Shown piece after piece: positions 1 to 8,787 of a stretch of DNA of 59,995 bases. Each line of letters opens with the position of its first letter. Position 1 is the first letter of the stretch. Position numbers and translations under genes: made by a program. The DNA is from Jiangella asiatica (GTDB taxonomy: Bacteria > Actinomycetota > Actinomycetes > Jiangellales > Jiangellaceae). The DNA lies in NCBI RefSeq assembly GCF_004349065.1, contig NZ_SMKZ01000042.1, positions 1 to 59,995 of the forward strand, in the 5' to 3' direction. The notes below the pieces were generated by a model. It made no database searches. It saw only the letters and a program-made list of their open reading frames with translations, and was not told the origin of the DNA.

Positions 1-54
1 CTGCCCGCCCATGCCGACCTGCCCGCCCATGCCGACCTGCCCGCCCAGGCCGAC
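1..54 (+). repeat. Three tandem 18-bp units at the 5' end of the visible comEC frame
   Basis: Units at 1-18, 19-36 and 37-54 read CTGCCCGCCCATGCCGAC; the third has one change (CAT to CAG). In the comEC frame each encodes Leu-Pro-Ala-His/Gln-Ala-Asp. The array may continue upstream of the window. Its unit length is a multiple of three, so copy-number change would not break the frame. Confidence 0.85.
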
Positions 55-2373
55 TCGCCCGCACGTCTCGTCCCGGCCGCCGGGCGGCGAGCGATCGCTG
101 TGGCCGCGCTGTGCCTGGTGGCCGGCTTCGCCGTCGGCACCGCGAGGTCGGCGCCGGTGTGGGACGGCCCGGTCACCGACCTGGCGCGGGCGGGCGCCCA
201 CGTCGAGATCGACGCCGTCGTCGCACGCGACCCGTCGGTGCGGCAGAGCGGCACGGCCGGCGACGAGCGCGGCGCCGCCGAGTACGCCGTCGGACGGCTG
301 CGGGTCGACGAGGTCACCGGTCGCGGCCGGACACACGAGGTCCGGGTGCCGGTGCTGCTCGTCAGCGGCGACCTCGGCTGGGCGCGGTTGCTGCCGGGTC
401 AGCGCGTTCGAGCCGAAGGGCGGCTGGAGCCCACCGACGAGGCCAGACCCGAGGTCGCTGCCGTGTTCCGGCCCTACGCCGGACCAGGCGCGACCGGGCC
501 GCCGAGCCGGGCGAGCCGGGCCACCGAGCCGTTTCGCGACGGCTTGCGCGAGAGCGTCGCGAGCGTGTATCCCGACGCGCGCGGGCTGATTCCGGGGCTG
601 GTGGTCGGCGACGAGTCGCTGTTGACGGACGACCTGCGCGACGCCATGACGGTCGCCGGGCTGTCCCATTTGACCGCCGTTTCGGGCACGAACATCTCGA
701 TCTTGTTGATCGTGGTCCTCGGGCTGGCCCGGTGGAGCGGGATGCGCGGCTACGCCGTGCCGGTGGTCGGCGCGGTGTGTGTGGCCGGGTTCGTCCTGCT
801 GGCCCGGCCCGAACCCAGCGTGCTTCGCGCCGCCGCGATGGGCGTGGTCGCCGTCGTCGGGGTCGCGGTATCCGGACGGCGACGTGGGCTGTCCGCGCTG
901 GCCGCCGCCGTGTGCGTTTTGGTGCTGGTCGACCCGTGGCTGGCCCGCAGCGTGGGTTTCGCGCTGTCCGTGCTGGCGACGGCGGGAATCCTCGTCCTGG
1001 TGCCGGCGTGGCGTCGCGCGCTGGGCTGGTTGCCGCGGCCACTGGCGCTCGCCGTGGCGGTGCCGCTGGCCGCTCAGGTGGCCTGCACCCCCGTCCTGCT
1101 CGCGGTGTCGGGCCAGCTGAGCCTGGCCGCGCTGCCTGCCAACATGCTCGCCGCGCCGGCCGTGGCGCCGGCGACGGTGCTCGGTGTGGCGGCCGCGGCG
1201 GTGAGCCCGGTCGCGATGCCGGTCGCCGCCGTGCTCGGCTGGCTGGCGGCGCTGCCGGCGTGGTGGATCGCGGCCGTGGCGCGGTGGTTCGCCGAGCAGC
1301 CCGGAGCGGTCGTGCCGTGGCCGCCGGGTGCTGGTGGGGTCGTCGTGGCGGTTGTTCTCGTGGCCGTCGCACTGCTCGCCGTGCCGCTGGTGCTGCGCCG
1401 GCCGGTCGTGACCGCGGTGGCCGGCACGGTCCTGGTGGTCGGCCTGCTGAAGACGGTGCCCGTCCCGGGCTGGCCGCCGCCCGGCTGGCTCGTCGTCGCC
1501 TGCGACGTGGGGCAGGGGGATGCGCTCGTCCTGCGTGCGGGCGAGAACGCGGCGGTGGTGGTCGACGCCGGGCCGGAGCCGCGGCTGGTGCGGCGCTGCC
1601 TGGACTCGCTCGGCGTTCGGAGCGTGCCGCTGCTCGTGCTCACCCACTTCCACGCCGATCACGTGTCCGGTGTTTCCGGGGTGCTGGCTGGTCGCGAGGT
1701 CGCCGAGGTGCTGGTCTCTCCCTTGGACGATCCACCGGCCAACGCCGCGGTGGTGCGGGAGTTGCTGAGCGAGGCCGGCGTGCCGGTGACGGTTGCCCGC
1801 GCGGGGGAGCGGCGGCAGGTGGACTCCGTCGAGCTGGACGTGCTCTGGCCGCGTCGTCTCATCGAGTCTGCGGAGTCTGAGTCCAACAACAGCAGCGTGG
1901 TCATCGCCGCCGACGTCGACGGCGTCGACGTCCTGCTCACCGGCGACCTGGAACCGACCGCCCAGCGCGCTCTGCTGGGGTCCGCGCCGGGACTGACCGC
2001 CGACGTGCTCAAGGTCGCCCACCACGGATCACCGCACCAGGACCACGACCTCCTCACCAGCGTCGACGCCCGGCTCGCGCTGGTCAGCGTCGGTGAGAAC
2101 GACTACGGACATCCGGCGCCGCGGGTGCTCGACACCTTGCGGGCCGACGGGGTGCGCGTCTACCGGACCGACGAACACGGCAGCATCGCCGTCGTCCCGA
2201 CCGAGCGCGGCGGTCTCAGCGTCGTGACCGGCGGTCCGCGAGCTGGCCCGAGACGCGGGCGGTCGGCTCGGGCCGCGTCGGTCGGAGGTCCTGAGAGACC
2301 GGCCGGGTCTGTGAGGAGTGCGTGTCGGGGGTGCGGTTCGCGACGTGGGCCGTCCGCCCAGGAGCGCCCGTGA
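1..2373 (+). CDS. comEC: ComEC/Rec2-type DNA uptake channel protein (5' end outside window)
   Basis: The frame is already open at base 1, so the true start lies upstream and the N-terminus is missing. After a short Ala/Pro/Asp-rich stretch the protein has an N-terminal DUF4131-like region and then many hydrophobic segments (roughly 560-1500), as expected of the ComEC competence domain. A C-terminal metallo-beta-lactamase-like domain follows, with the metal motif HFHADH at 1645-1662 and a later AHHGSPHQDHD segment near 2018. The family forms the inner-membrane channel for single-stranded DNA uptake; in actinobacteria a role in natural transformation is often unproven. It precedes holA, the usual order. 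The last 40 or so residues are Arg/Gly-rich and probably unstructured. Confidence 0.93.
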   Translation: MPAHADLPAHADLPAQADSPARLVPAAGRRAIAVAALCLVAGFAVGTARSAPVWDGPVTDLARAGAHVEIDAVVARDPSVRQSGTAGDERGAAEYAVGRLRVDEVTGRGRTHEVRVPVLLVSGDLGWARLLPGQRVRAEGRLEPTDEARPEVAAVFRPYAGPGATGPPSRASRATEPFRDGLRESVASVYPDARGLIPGLVVGDESLLTDDLRDAMTVAGLSHLTAVSGTNISILLIVVLGLARWSGMRGYAVPVVGAVCVAGFVLLARPEPSVLRAAAMGVVAVVGVAVSGRRRGLSALAAAVCVLVLVDPWLARSVGFALSVLATAGILVLVPAWRRALGWLPRPLALAVAVPLAAQVACTPVLLAVSGQLSLAALPANMLAAPAVAPATVLGVAAAAVSPVAMPVAAVLGWLAALPAWWIAAVARWFAEQPGAVVPWPPGAGGVVVAVVLVAVALLAVPLVLRRPVVTAVAGTVLVVGLLKTVPVPGWPPPGWLVVACDVGQGDALVLRAGENAAVVVDAGPEPRLVRRCLDSLGVRSVPLLVLTHFHADHVSGVSGVLAGREVAEVLVSPLDDPPANAAVVRELLSEAGVPVTVARAGERRQVDSVELDVLWPRRLIESAESESNNSSVVIAADVDGVDVLLTGDLEPTAQRALLGSAPGLTADVLKVAHHGSPHQDHDLLTSVDARLALVSVGENDYGHPAPRVLDTLRADGVRVYRTDEHGSIAVVPTERGGLSVVTGGPRAGPRRGRSARAASVGGPERPAGSVRSACRGCGSRRGPSAQERP

Positions 2374-2430
2374 GTGATCGTGAGACGCCCGCCGACTCTG
2401 TCGGAAGCACGTGTCATGCTGTGACGCGAC

Positions 2431-3408
2431 ATGGCTGCGCTATCCACTGATCCCCTCGTTCCGGTCACGCTCGTCGTCGGCCCGGAGACCCTGCTGGCCG
2501 AACGCGCCGTCGCGGCGGTGGTACGCGCCGCGCGCGCAGCCGACGCCGAGTCCGACGTATCCCAGGTCGCTGGCTCCGAGCTCAACGCCGGCGTCCTCGC
2601 CGAGCACGTGAGCCCGTCGCTGTTCGCCACCCGCCGTGTGCTCGTGGTCAACGACGTCCAGGACGTCGCCGAGTCGGTCGGAGAAGCCCTGGTGGGGTAC
2701 GTGGGCACGCCGGTCGAGGACATCCACGTCGTGCTCGTCCACCCCGGCGGCGTGAAGGGCAAGAAGCTGCTGACCGCGCTGCGCAGGGCCGGCGTGCACG
2801 AGGTCGCGGCCGAGCGCCTGACCCGCCCGGACGACCAAGTGAGCTTCGTCCGCGCCGAGGTCCGGCACGCCGGCGGCCGCATCGACGAAAGGGCCGCACG
2901 TCAGCTGGTCGAGGCGGTTGGTGGCGACCTGCGCGGCCTGGCGTCAGCGGCCGGCCAGCTGGCCGCCGACGCCCCGGACGGTGTGGTCTCCGGTCAGGTC
3001 GTGGCGATGTACTTCGAGGGCCGCGCCGAGGTGAAGGGATGGGTCGTCGCCGACCGCGCCGTCGAGGGCAAGACGGGCGAGGCGGTCGAGCAGTTGCGCT
3101 GGGCGCTGGAGACCGGCACCGACCCGGTGCTCATCACCGGTGCGCTCGCGACGTCTCTGCGGTCGCTGGCGCGGTTGGCGGGCGCTCCGCGCGGCCTGCG
3201 TGACGCCGACGTCGCTCGCGATCTCGGGATCCCGCCGTGGAAGGTGCGCATCCTCCGGTCGCAGCTGCGCGGCTGGACGCCGGCAGGGCTGGCGAGCGCC
3301 ATCCGCGCGGTCGCCGATGCCGACCTGGCGGTCAAGGGTGCCGGGAACGACCCGACGCTCGCCCTGACCACTGCGTTGGTCCAGATCGGCAGCGCCCGCG
3401 CCGCCTGA
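2431..3408 (+). CDS. holA: DNA polymerase III subunit delta
   Basis: A 325-residue protein of normal length for HolA, the clamp-loader subunit that opens the beta sliding clamp during replication. It has the expected N-terminal AAA+-like fold beginning with VTLVVGPETLLAERAV, an internal VLVVNDVQDV segment, and a C-terminal collar region ending in ALTTALVQIGSARAA. It lies 57 bp after comEC, the standard actinobacterial pairing. It converges with rpsT, with only 78 bp between their ends and no clear terminator. The ATG start is the first in frame and fits the family N-terminus. Confidence 0.93.
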   Translation: MAALSTDPLVPVTLVVGPETLLAERAVAAVVRAARAADAESDVSQVAGSELNAGVLAEHVSPSLFATRRVLVVNDVQDVAESVGEALVGYVGTPVEDIHVVLVHPGGVKGKKLLTALRRAGVHEVAAERLTRPDDQVSFVRAEVRHAGGRIDERAARQLVEAVGGDLRGLASAAGQLAADAPDGVVSGQVVAMYFEGRAEVKGWVVADRAVEGKTGEAVEQLRWALETGTDPVLITGALATSLRSLARLAGAPRGLRDADVARDLGIPPWKVRILRSQLRGWTPAGLASAIRAVADADLAVKGAGNDPTLALTTALVQIGSARAA

Positions 3409-3486
3409 TTCGCCCTGCCGCCGCCAACAGCATCCGCGCTGTCGCGGAGCTAGACCGCCGTCAGTGAGCCGAGGAGGCCCGACGCC

Positions 3487-3747
3487 TCAGAGGGACTCGG
3501 CCCGCTTGGCGATCGAGGACTTGCGGTTGGCCGCCTGGTTCTTGTGGATGACGCCCTTCGACGCGGCCTTGTCCAGCTTCCGCGAGGCGTCGCGGGCCAA
3601 GGTGACGGCCTGCTGGGTCTCGCCGGCGTCGGCGGCCTCGTGGAATCGGCGGATCGCGGTCTTCAGCGACGACTTGACCGCCTTGTTGCGCAGCCGCGCC
3701 TTCTCGTTGGTGAGAATGCGCTTCTTCTGGGACTTGATGTTCGCCAC
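3487..3747 (-). CDS. rpsT: 30S ribosomal protein S20
   Basis: An 86-residue basic protein that binds 16S rRNA early in small-subunit assembly. The start is the GTG at 3747 because the family begins (M/V)[10 protein letters not shown]; the in-frame extension up to 3825 encodes unrelated Pro/Arg-rich sequence. A GAAGG ribosome-binding sequence lies about 11 bases upstream of the GTG. The helical body ends with [18 protein letters not shown], as is typical. A TATCGT hexamer on the minus strand near 3893 is a plausible -10 element. Placement of rpsT after convergent holA and before lepA is conserved in actinobacteria. Confidence 0.96.
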   Translation of the reverse strand: MANIKSQKKRILTNEKARLRNKAVKSSLKTAIRRFHEAADAGETQQAVTLARDASRKLDKAASKGVIHKNQAANRKSSIAKRAESL

Positions 3748-3932
3748 GAAACGTGTGCCTTCGGGTCGGGTTCGGATGGGTCGTGAGGGCGTCGGGCTTC
3801 CTCGGACACGCGACAGTGGGGCCATCGCAGCGGCGAGAGGTCGTCCGGGCGCGTCCGCGACCTAGGCAGGCGCGCGACGCACAACGATACCAGCGGCGCG
3901 ACCCACCAGCCAATTCGGCCCGATGAGCCGGG

Positions 3933-4511
3933 TCACCGCCAGCCGTAGCGGCCGCGCAGTTCCGCGATGACGCGGTCGAACGGCTCCCGGTCGAGGGCGG
4001 CGGCCTCGCGGCGCATCCCGCTCGGGTGGACGCGGAGCACCCGGCTGACGTCGACCCACGACGGCCGGTGCTCGCCGTCCCAGCGTCCGGCGCCCACCGC
4101 CACCCAGTCGTCTTCGCCGTCGTGGTTCTTGCTGGTCAGCTGGACGGCGAGCAGCGTGCCGGCCGGCTCCAGCGCGACGATCAGCACCGGGCGGTCCTTG
4201 CCCCGGCCGTCGTTCTCCTCGTACGGCACCCAGGTCCACACGATTTCGCCCGGGTCGGGGTCGCCGTCGGTGCTCGGGTTGTACGACGTGCGGACGGCAC
4301 CGACCGAGTGCGCCTGCGTGGTGGCGTTCGGCCCGTACCGGCCGAGGGCCTCCTCCTCTGCCGGCCCGTCGTCACCGGGGACCCGCCGATCGGCGGAACC
4401 CCGGCGCGAGTCTCGTCGCGGGCCCTGTCGCGACCCTTGCCGCGACGAGACCCGTGCTGCTCGTCCGGACGGGCTGATCAGCTGCCGCAGGATGTTCCGG
4501 AGTCGGGGCAC
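3933..4511 (-). CDS. PemK/MazF-family protein without a visible antitoxin
   Basis: A 192-residue protein. The first 65 or so residues are Arg/Ser/Gly-rich, basic and probably disordered, and include a repeated RQGSRQG-like pattern. From about residue 85 the PemK-like core follows: GEIVWTWVPYEENDGRGKDRP, then VLIVALEPAGTLLAVQLTSK and a C-terminal PFDRVIAELRGRYGW. MazF/PemK toxins are sequence-specific endoribonucleases, but this actinobacterial lepA-linked branch usually stands alone. No antitoxin-like frame abuts it here: upstream is the start of a convergent-free gap and the C39 peptidase gene end at 4562. A housekeeping or regulatory RNase role, or loss of catalysis, is equally possible. 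Confidence 0.75.
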   Translation of the reverse strand: MPRLRNILRQLISPSGRAARVSSRQGSRQGPRRDSRRGSADRRVPGDDGPAEEEALGRYGPNATTQAHSVGAVRTSYNPSTDGDPDPGEIVWTWVPYEENDGRGKDRPVLIVALEPAGTLLAVQLTSKNHDGEDDWVAVGAGRWDGEHRPSWVDVSRVLRVHPSGMRREAAALDREPFDRVIAELRGRYGWR

Positions 4512-4561
4512 GCCCGCACCCTACCGCCGGCGCGCCACCCTCACCACGCGGTTCGTCGAGG

Positions 4562-5908
4562 TCATCGCGTCACGATGCCGTCGGGCAGGTCGGCGTCGAC
4601 CGGCCGGATGACGTAGGCGATCCCGCCGGAGCCACCGGCCGTGCCGCCGTCGGGGAGCTGCCGCCGAGTGCGCAGCCAGACCTGCTCGAACTGCTCGCGC
4701 GGATAGACGCGCCGGACCGCGTCGTTCGACGGCGCGGCAGGATCGTTGACGATGACGTCGCCGTCGTCGGTGAACCCGACCACGACGAACAGGTGGCCGG
4801 AGGTGTCGTAGCCGGCGCCCTCGAGCTCGCCCCGCACGAACGACTGCGACGTGACCACCGGGATGCCGGCGGCGATCAGCCGCTCGAGGTCGTCCAGCGA
4901 GCGCAGTCGCGTGACGAACCCGTCGAGGCCGCCGAACGAGGTGGCGTAGGCGGTGTTGAACGGCCAGTTGCCGCCGCCCTCGTACGCGTAGTCCCACGTG
5001 CTGCGTGCGGCGTGCGCGACCTGCGGGTCGGTGTAACCAGGCTCGATCCAGTCCAGGTCGTCATCGGAGGGGTGGACGCCGTAGAACTCCATGACCATGG
5101 TCGTCGAGGTCGGGCTGCACCAGACCTCGCCGCCCCCGCCGTACTCCGGGTACGAACCGGCGTGGATGTTCTGCGAACGACGGGGCACGTCCAGCTCGGT
5201 GCCCCACGCGATGCCGCCGGCGCTGGGCTCGACGGTGGAGCGGTCCGGCACGTCCGACGCCATGACGCTCAGACCCCACACTCGAGGCGTGGCCAGCGAC
5301 CCCAGCGTCCGATGGAGCGTGAGCCGAAGCTGGTAGCCGGTCAGGCGAACCCCCGCGTCGTCGGCGACGGCCACGGTGTCGGTCAGCACGCTGCTGCGAC
5401 CATCGGACTGGTCCTCGACGCTGGTGCGCTGGATGGTGGTGTCGTCGCTGGACCAGACTCCCATGGTGTACCAGGGCGTGGTCCCGCCGTCGTCGTACCG
5501 GCCCTGCAGCTCGACGAAGATCCAGGTGCCGTGCGGTGTGGTCGCGTTCCACGAGGCGATCAGCTCGGTGGCCCCGAAGCCCGCCTCCACGACGGGAGAG
5601 GTCCAGGTGGAGTACTCCCAGGTTGCGGTGCGGCCTGTGTGCGGGTCGGTGTAGTCGCGCCTCCCGACCGGTGCGGTCATGACGACGCCGGCCTGAGAAC
5701 CGGGCAGTGGCCACAACCCGTCGGCGTCGCCAGTGGCCCAGTCGGCCGTGGTGGTCCAGCGGGTGAGCGCGATGCGCTCGTCGGGCGTCGTCAGGACCTC
5801 CGACGCCTGGACGGGGAGTGCCGGCAGTGCCGCGACCAGCAATGCGGCGAACCCGGCGACGACGACGGCGTACCCGACGGCGGACCCCACGACGGGCGGG
5901 CGGTGCAT
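4562..5908 (-). CDS. Secreted C39-family (papain-like) peptidase
   Basis: A 448-residue protein with an N-terminal hydrophobic signal or anchor segment (residues about 8-32, ending PVQASEV), so it is probably exported. Residues 40-240 are a beta-rich region without a recognised family. The C-terminal 190 residues form a peptidase_C39_2-like domain. The candidate catalytic cysteine is in EVWCSPTS (about residue 264), the histidine in SGHLFVVVGF, and the acid in VIVNDPAAPSND. Such proteins are uncharacterised actinobacterial extracellular cysteine peptidases; the substrate is unknown. Start ATG 5908 is preceded by AGGAG. It is divergent from lepA across a 235-bp gap that probably holds both promoters. 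Confidence 0.82.
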   Translation of the reverse strand: MHRPPVVGSAVGYAVVVAGFAALLVAALPALPVQASEVLTTPDERIALTRWTTTADWATGDADGLWPLPGSQAGVVMTAPVGRRDYTDPHTGRTATWEYSTWTSPVVEAGFGATELIASWNATTPHGTWIFVELQGRYDDGGTTPWYTMGVWSSDDTTIQRTSVEDQSDGRSSVLTDTVAVADDAGVRLTGYQLRLTLHRTLGSLATPRVWGLSVMASDVPDRSTVEPSAGGIAWGTELDVPRRSQNIHAGSYPEYGGGGEVWCSPTSTTMVMEFYGVHPSDDDLDWIEPGYTDPQVAHAARSTWDYAYEGGGNWPFNTAYATSFGGLDGFVTRLRSLDDLERLIAAGIPVVTSQSFVRGELEGAGYDTSGHLFVVVGFTDDGDVIVNDPAAPSNDAVRRVYPREQFEQVWLRTRRQLPDGGTAGGSGGIAYVIRPVDADLPDGIVTR

Positions 5909-6143
5909 CGTGACTCCTGGAGACGACGTGCGAACCGGCGGACGAGCGGGCAGGCGTCAGCGACCCACCCAGGCACACTATGGCCGGTTCGCCGCGTCGA
6001 TTTCCACCTCGCCTCCGGCGCGTCGTCCGACCAGCGCGGATCGGCGCGCGTGGGTCCGGGGCGCCGGGCATGGGATGATGTTCGTACGGGCCGGAGCGTG
6101 CCCGCCCGACCGCCCGTCACCGAAAACGTCCTGAGGAAGCTGC

Positions 6144-7991
6144 GTGCCTGTCAGTGAGAACGCGCCGGTTCCGTCGGCCACCCCGCCGGAGCTGATCCGC
6201 AACTTCTGCATCATCGCCCACATCGACCATGGCAAGTCGACGCTGGCCGACCGGATGCTGCAGCTCACCGGCGTCGTCGAGGGACGGTCGATGCGGGCGC
6301 AGTACCTCGACCGCATGGACATCGAGCGCGAACGCGGCATCACCATCAAGAGCCAGGCGGTGCGCCTGCCGTTCACGTCGCGGACGCAGGGCCACCCGGA
6401 CACCACATACGCGCTCAACCTCATCGACACCCCCGGGCACGTCGACTTCACCTACGAGGTCAGCCGGAGCCTGGCGGCCTGCGAGGGTGCGGTGCTCCTG
6501 GTCGACGCCGCGCAGGGCATCGAGGCGCAGACCTTGGCCAACCTCTACCTGGCGCTGGAGAACGACCTCACGATCATCCCGGTGCTCAACAAGATCGACC
6601 TGCCCGCGGCGCAGCCGGAGAAGTACGCCGCGGAGCTCGCTCACCTCATCGGCGGCGACCCCGACGACGTCCTGCGGGTGAGCGGCAAGACCGGTGAGGG
6701 CGTGCTCGAACTGCTCGAACGCGTGGTCGCCGAGGTGCCGCCCCCGGTCGGCGACGCTGACGCGCCAGCCCGCGCCATGATCTTCGACAGCGTCTACGAC
6801 TCCTACCGCGGCGTCGTCACCTACGTGCGCGTCATCGACGGCAAGCTCACCCCGCGCGAGCGCATCCTCATGCTCTCCACCAAGGCCACTCACGAGCTGC
6901 TCGAGATCGGCGTCATCTCCCCGGAGATGAACCCGGGCGCCGGCCTCGGCGTCGGCGAGGTCGGATACCTCATCACCGGGGTGAAGGACGTCCGCCAGTC
7001 CAAGGTCGGCGACACCATCACCGACGCACACAAGCCGGCCGACACAGCGCTGGCCGGCTACCGCGAGCCCAAGCCCATGGTGTTCTCCGGCCTCTATCCA
7101 CTGGACGGCTCGGACTATCCGGACCTGCGTGAGGCGCTGGACAAGCTCAAGCTGAACGATGCCGCACTGGTGTACGAGCCGGAGACGTCCGGGGCGCTCG
7201 GCTTCGGGTTCCGGTGCGGCTTCCTCGGCCTGCTGCACCTGGAGATCGTCCGGGAGCGGCTCGAGCGCGAGTTCAACCTCGACCTCATCTCGACCGCGCC
7301 CAACGTCGTCTACAAGGTCGTCATGGAAGACGGCGCCGAGCACACCGTCACCAACCCGAGCGAGTTCCCGACCGGCAAGATCGCCTCCGTCCAGGAGCCC
7401 GTCGTCCGGGCGACCATCCTGGCGCCGAGCGAGTTCGTCGGCACCATCATGGAGCTGTGCCAGGCCCGCCGCGGGACCATGCTCGGGATGGATTACCTGT
7501 CCGAGGACCGCGTCGAGCTGCGCTACACCATCCCGCTCGCCGAGATCGTGTTCGACTTCTTCGACGCGCTGAAGTCGCGCACCCGCGGCTACGCCAGCCT
7601 CGACTACGAGCCCACCGGCGACCAGGAGGCCGACCTCGTCAAGGTCGACATCCTCCTGCACGGCGACCCCGTCGACGCGTTCAGCGCGATCGTCCACCGC
7701 GACAAGGCCTACGCCTACGGCGTCGCGATGGCCGGCAAGCTCAAGGAGCTCATCCCGCGGCAGCAGTTCGAGGTACCCATCCAGGCCGCCATCGGCGCGC
7801 GGGTCATCGCCCGCGAGAACATCCGCGCCATCCGCAAGGACGTCCTCGCCAAGTGCTACGGCGGTGACATCACCCGCAAGCGGAAGCTGCTGGAGAAGCA
7901 GAAGGAAGGCAAGAAGCGGATGAAGATGGTCGGCCGGGTCGAGGTGCCCCAGGAGGCCTTCATCGCCGCCCTCTCGTCCGACTCCAAGTAG
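6144..7991 (+). CDS. lepA: Elongation factor 4 (back-translocating ribosomal GTPase)
   Basis: A 615-residue translational GTPase, close to the usual length of about 600. The P-loop region [14 protein letters not shown] lies at residues 26-39. Switch II is in [14 protein letters not shown], the guanine-specificity motif is NKID, and the LepA-specific C-terminus contains the [19 protein letters not shown] tail. The protein binds stalled ribosomes and promotes back-translocation, mainly under ionic stress. The GTG start follows a GAGGAAG ribosome-binding site. It appears monocistronic, with a hairpin 70 bp downstream. Confidence 0.98.
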   Translation: MPVSENAPVPSATPPELIRNFCIIAHIDHGKSTLADRMLQLTGVVEGRSMRAQYLDRMDIERERGITIKSQAVRLPFTSRTQGHPDTTYALNLIDTPGHVDFTYEVSRSLAACEGAVLLVDAAQGIEAQTLANLYLALENDLTIIPVLNKIDLPAAQPEKYAAELAHLIGGDPDDVLRVSGKTGEGVLELLERVVAEVPPPVGDADAPARAMIFDSVYDSYRGVVTYVRVIDGKLTPRERILMLSTKATHELLEIGVISPEMNPGAGLGVGEVGYLITGVKDVRQSKVGDTITDAHKPADTALAGYREPKPMVFSGLYPLDGSDYPDLREALDKLKLNDAALVYEPETSGALGFGFRCGFLGLLHLEIVRERLEREFNLDLISTAPNVVYKVVMEDGAEHTVTNPSEFPTGKIASVQEPVVRATILAPSEFVGTIMELCQARRGTMLGMDYLSEDRVELRYTIPLAEIVFDFFDALKSRTRGYASLDYEPTGDQEADLVKVDILLHGDPVDAFSAIVHRDKAYAYGVAMAGKLKELIPRQQFEVPIQAAIGARVIARENIRAIRKDVLAKCYGGDITRKRKLLEKQKEGKKRMKMVGRVEVPQEAFIAALSSDSK

Positions 7992-8062
7992 CCGGCCGCC
8001 GACGACGGTGAACGCTGCGGCGTCGGGGTCCTCACCGCTGCGTCCGGCGCATACCGGCGTAC

Positions 8063-8100
8063 CCGACGAATGACTGGCCGGATCGGGCCGGGTTCGTCGG
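8063..8100 (+). terminator. Putative lepA terminator hairpin
   Basis: The arms CCGACGAA (8063-8070) and TTCGTCGG (8093-8100) are perfectly complementary, with a further GGCC/GGCC pairing inside the loop. It lies 72 bp after the lepA stop codon. There is no U-tract, which is common for high-GC actinobacterial terminators. Confidence 0.5.
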
Positions 8101-8124
8101 AAATCCCAGTACGAGCCGGTGTGA

Positions 8125-8152
8125 GCCGGCGGGTTGGTGCCCGCCCGCCGGC
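8125..8152 (-). terminator. Terminator hairpin directly after the DUF4916 gene
   Basis: A 9-bp perfect stem, GCCGGCGGG (8125-8133) and CCCGCCGGC (8144-8152), with a 10-base loop. It sits 3 bp beyond the stop of the minus-strand gene ending at 8155. Confidence 0.6.
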
Positions 8153-8154
8153 GA

Positions 8155-8709
8155 TCAGGGGACGGCGGGGGCGGGCGGGAAGCCCAGATGCGCCAGCGCC
8201 TGGCGCAGCAGTATGCCGTGGCCGCCGAGCATCTCCTTCTGGACGGCGTCGTCCGCGGCGTCGGCCGGCGAGAGCCAGGTGAGGTCGAGGGCGTCCTGCC
8301 GCGGTGCGCAGTCGCCGGCGACGGGGATGACGAACGCCAGGGCGACGGCGTGCTGCCGCGGATCGTGGTACGGCGTCACCCCCGGCGTCGGCAGGTACTC
8401 CGCCACCGTGAACGGCGACGGCGATACCGGGATGCGCGGCAGTGCCAGCGGCCCGAGATCCTTCTCGATGTGCCGCAGCAGCGCGTCGCGGATGCGCTCG
8501 TGGAACAGCACCCGACCGGCGACCAACTCGCGCCGGATCTCGCCCTCGGGGGTCGACCGCAGCAGCAGGCCGACCGACGTCGCGGCGCCGGTGTCGTCGA
8601 CTCGAACGGGTACCGCGTTGACGTACAGGATCGGCAGGCGCCGGCGTGCGTAGGCGAGGTCGTCCGGAGTGAGCCAACTCTCGTTGGAGTCGACGGCCGT
8701 CTGGTTCAT
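8155..8709 (-). CDS. Nudix-like DUF4916 protein
   Basis: A 184-residue protein with the DUF4916 hallmark opening ESWLTPDDLAYARRRLPILY and VNAVPVRVD. The family belongs to the Nudix fold, whose members cleave nucleoside-diphosphate-linked substrates. The Nudix box is only partly kept: a segment near residues 65-85 reads GRVLFHERIRDALLRHIEKD, so the first Gly and Glu are in place. However, the REUxEExG core has become RHIEKDLG, with His and Lys at two normally acidic positions. It may bind rather than hydrolyse its ligand, or use different metal ligands. It converges on lepA and is flanked by its own terminator hairpin. Confidence 0.8.
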   Translation of the reverse strand: MNQTAVDSNESWLTPDDLAYARRRLPILYVNAVPVRVDDTGAATSVGLLLRSTPEGEIRRELVAGRVLFHERIRDALLRHIEKDLGPLALPRIPVSPSPFTVAEYLPTPGVTPYHDPRQHAVALAFVIPVAGDCAPRQDALDLTWLSPADAADDAVQKEMLGGHGILLRQALAHLGFPPAPAVP

Positions 8710-8787
8710 GTGTCAGTTCTATCTGGCCGCCGCCGGTTCGGGCAGCACGTGATCGACATCCGGCATGTCGAAGGCGTCACACCGCCG

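Noticed and set aside
6117-7697. 526-residue frame antisense to lepA
   Set aside because: Composition-driven shadow of a highly conserved gene; no family features.
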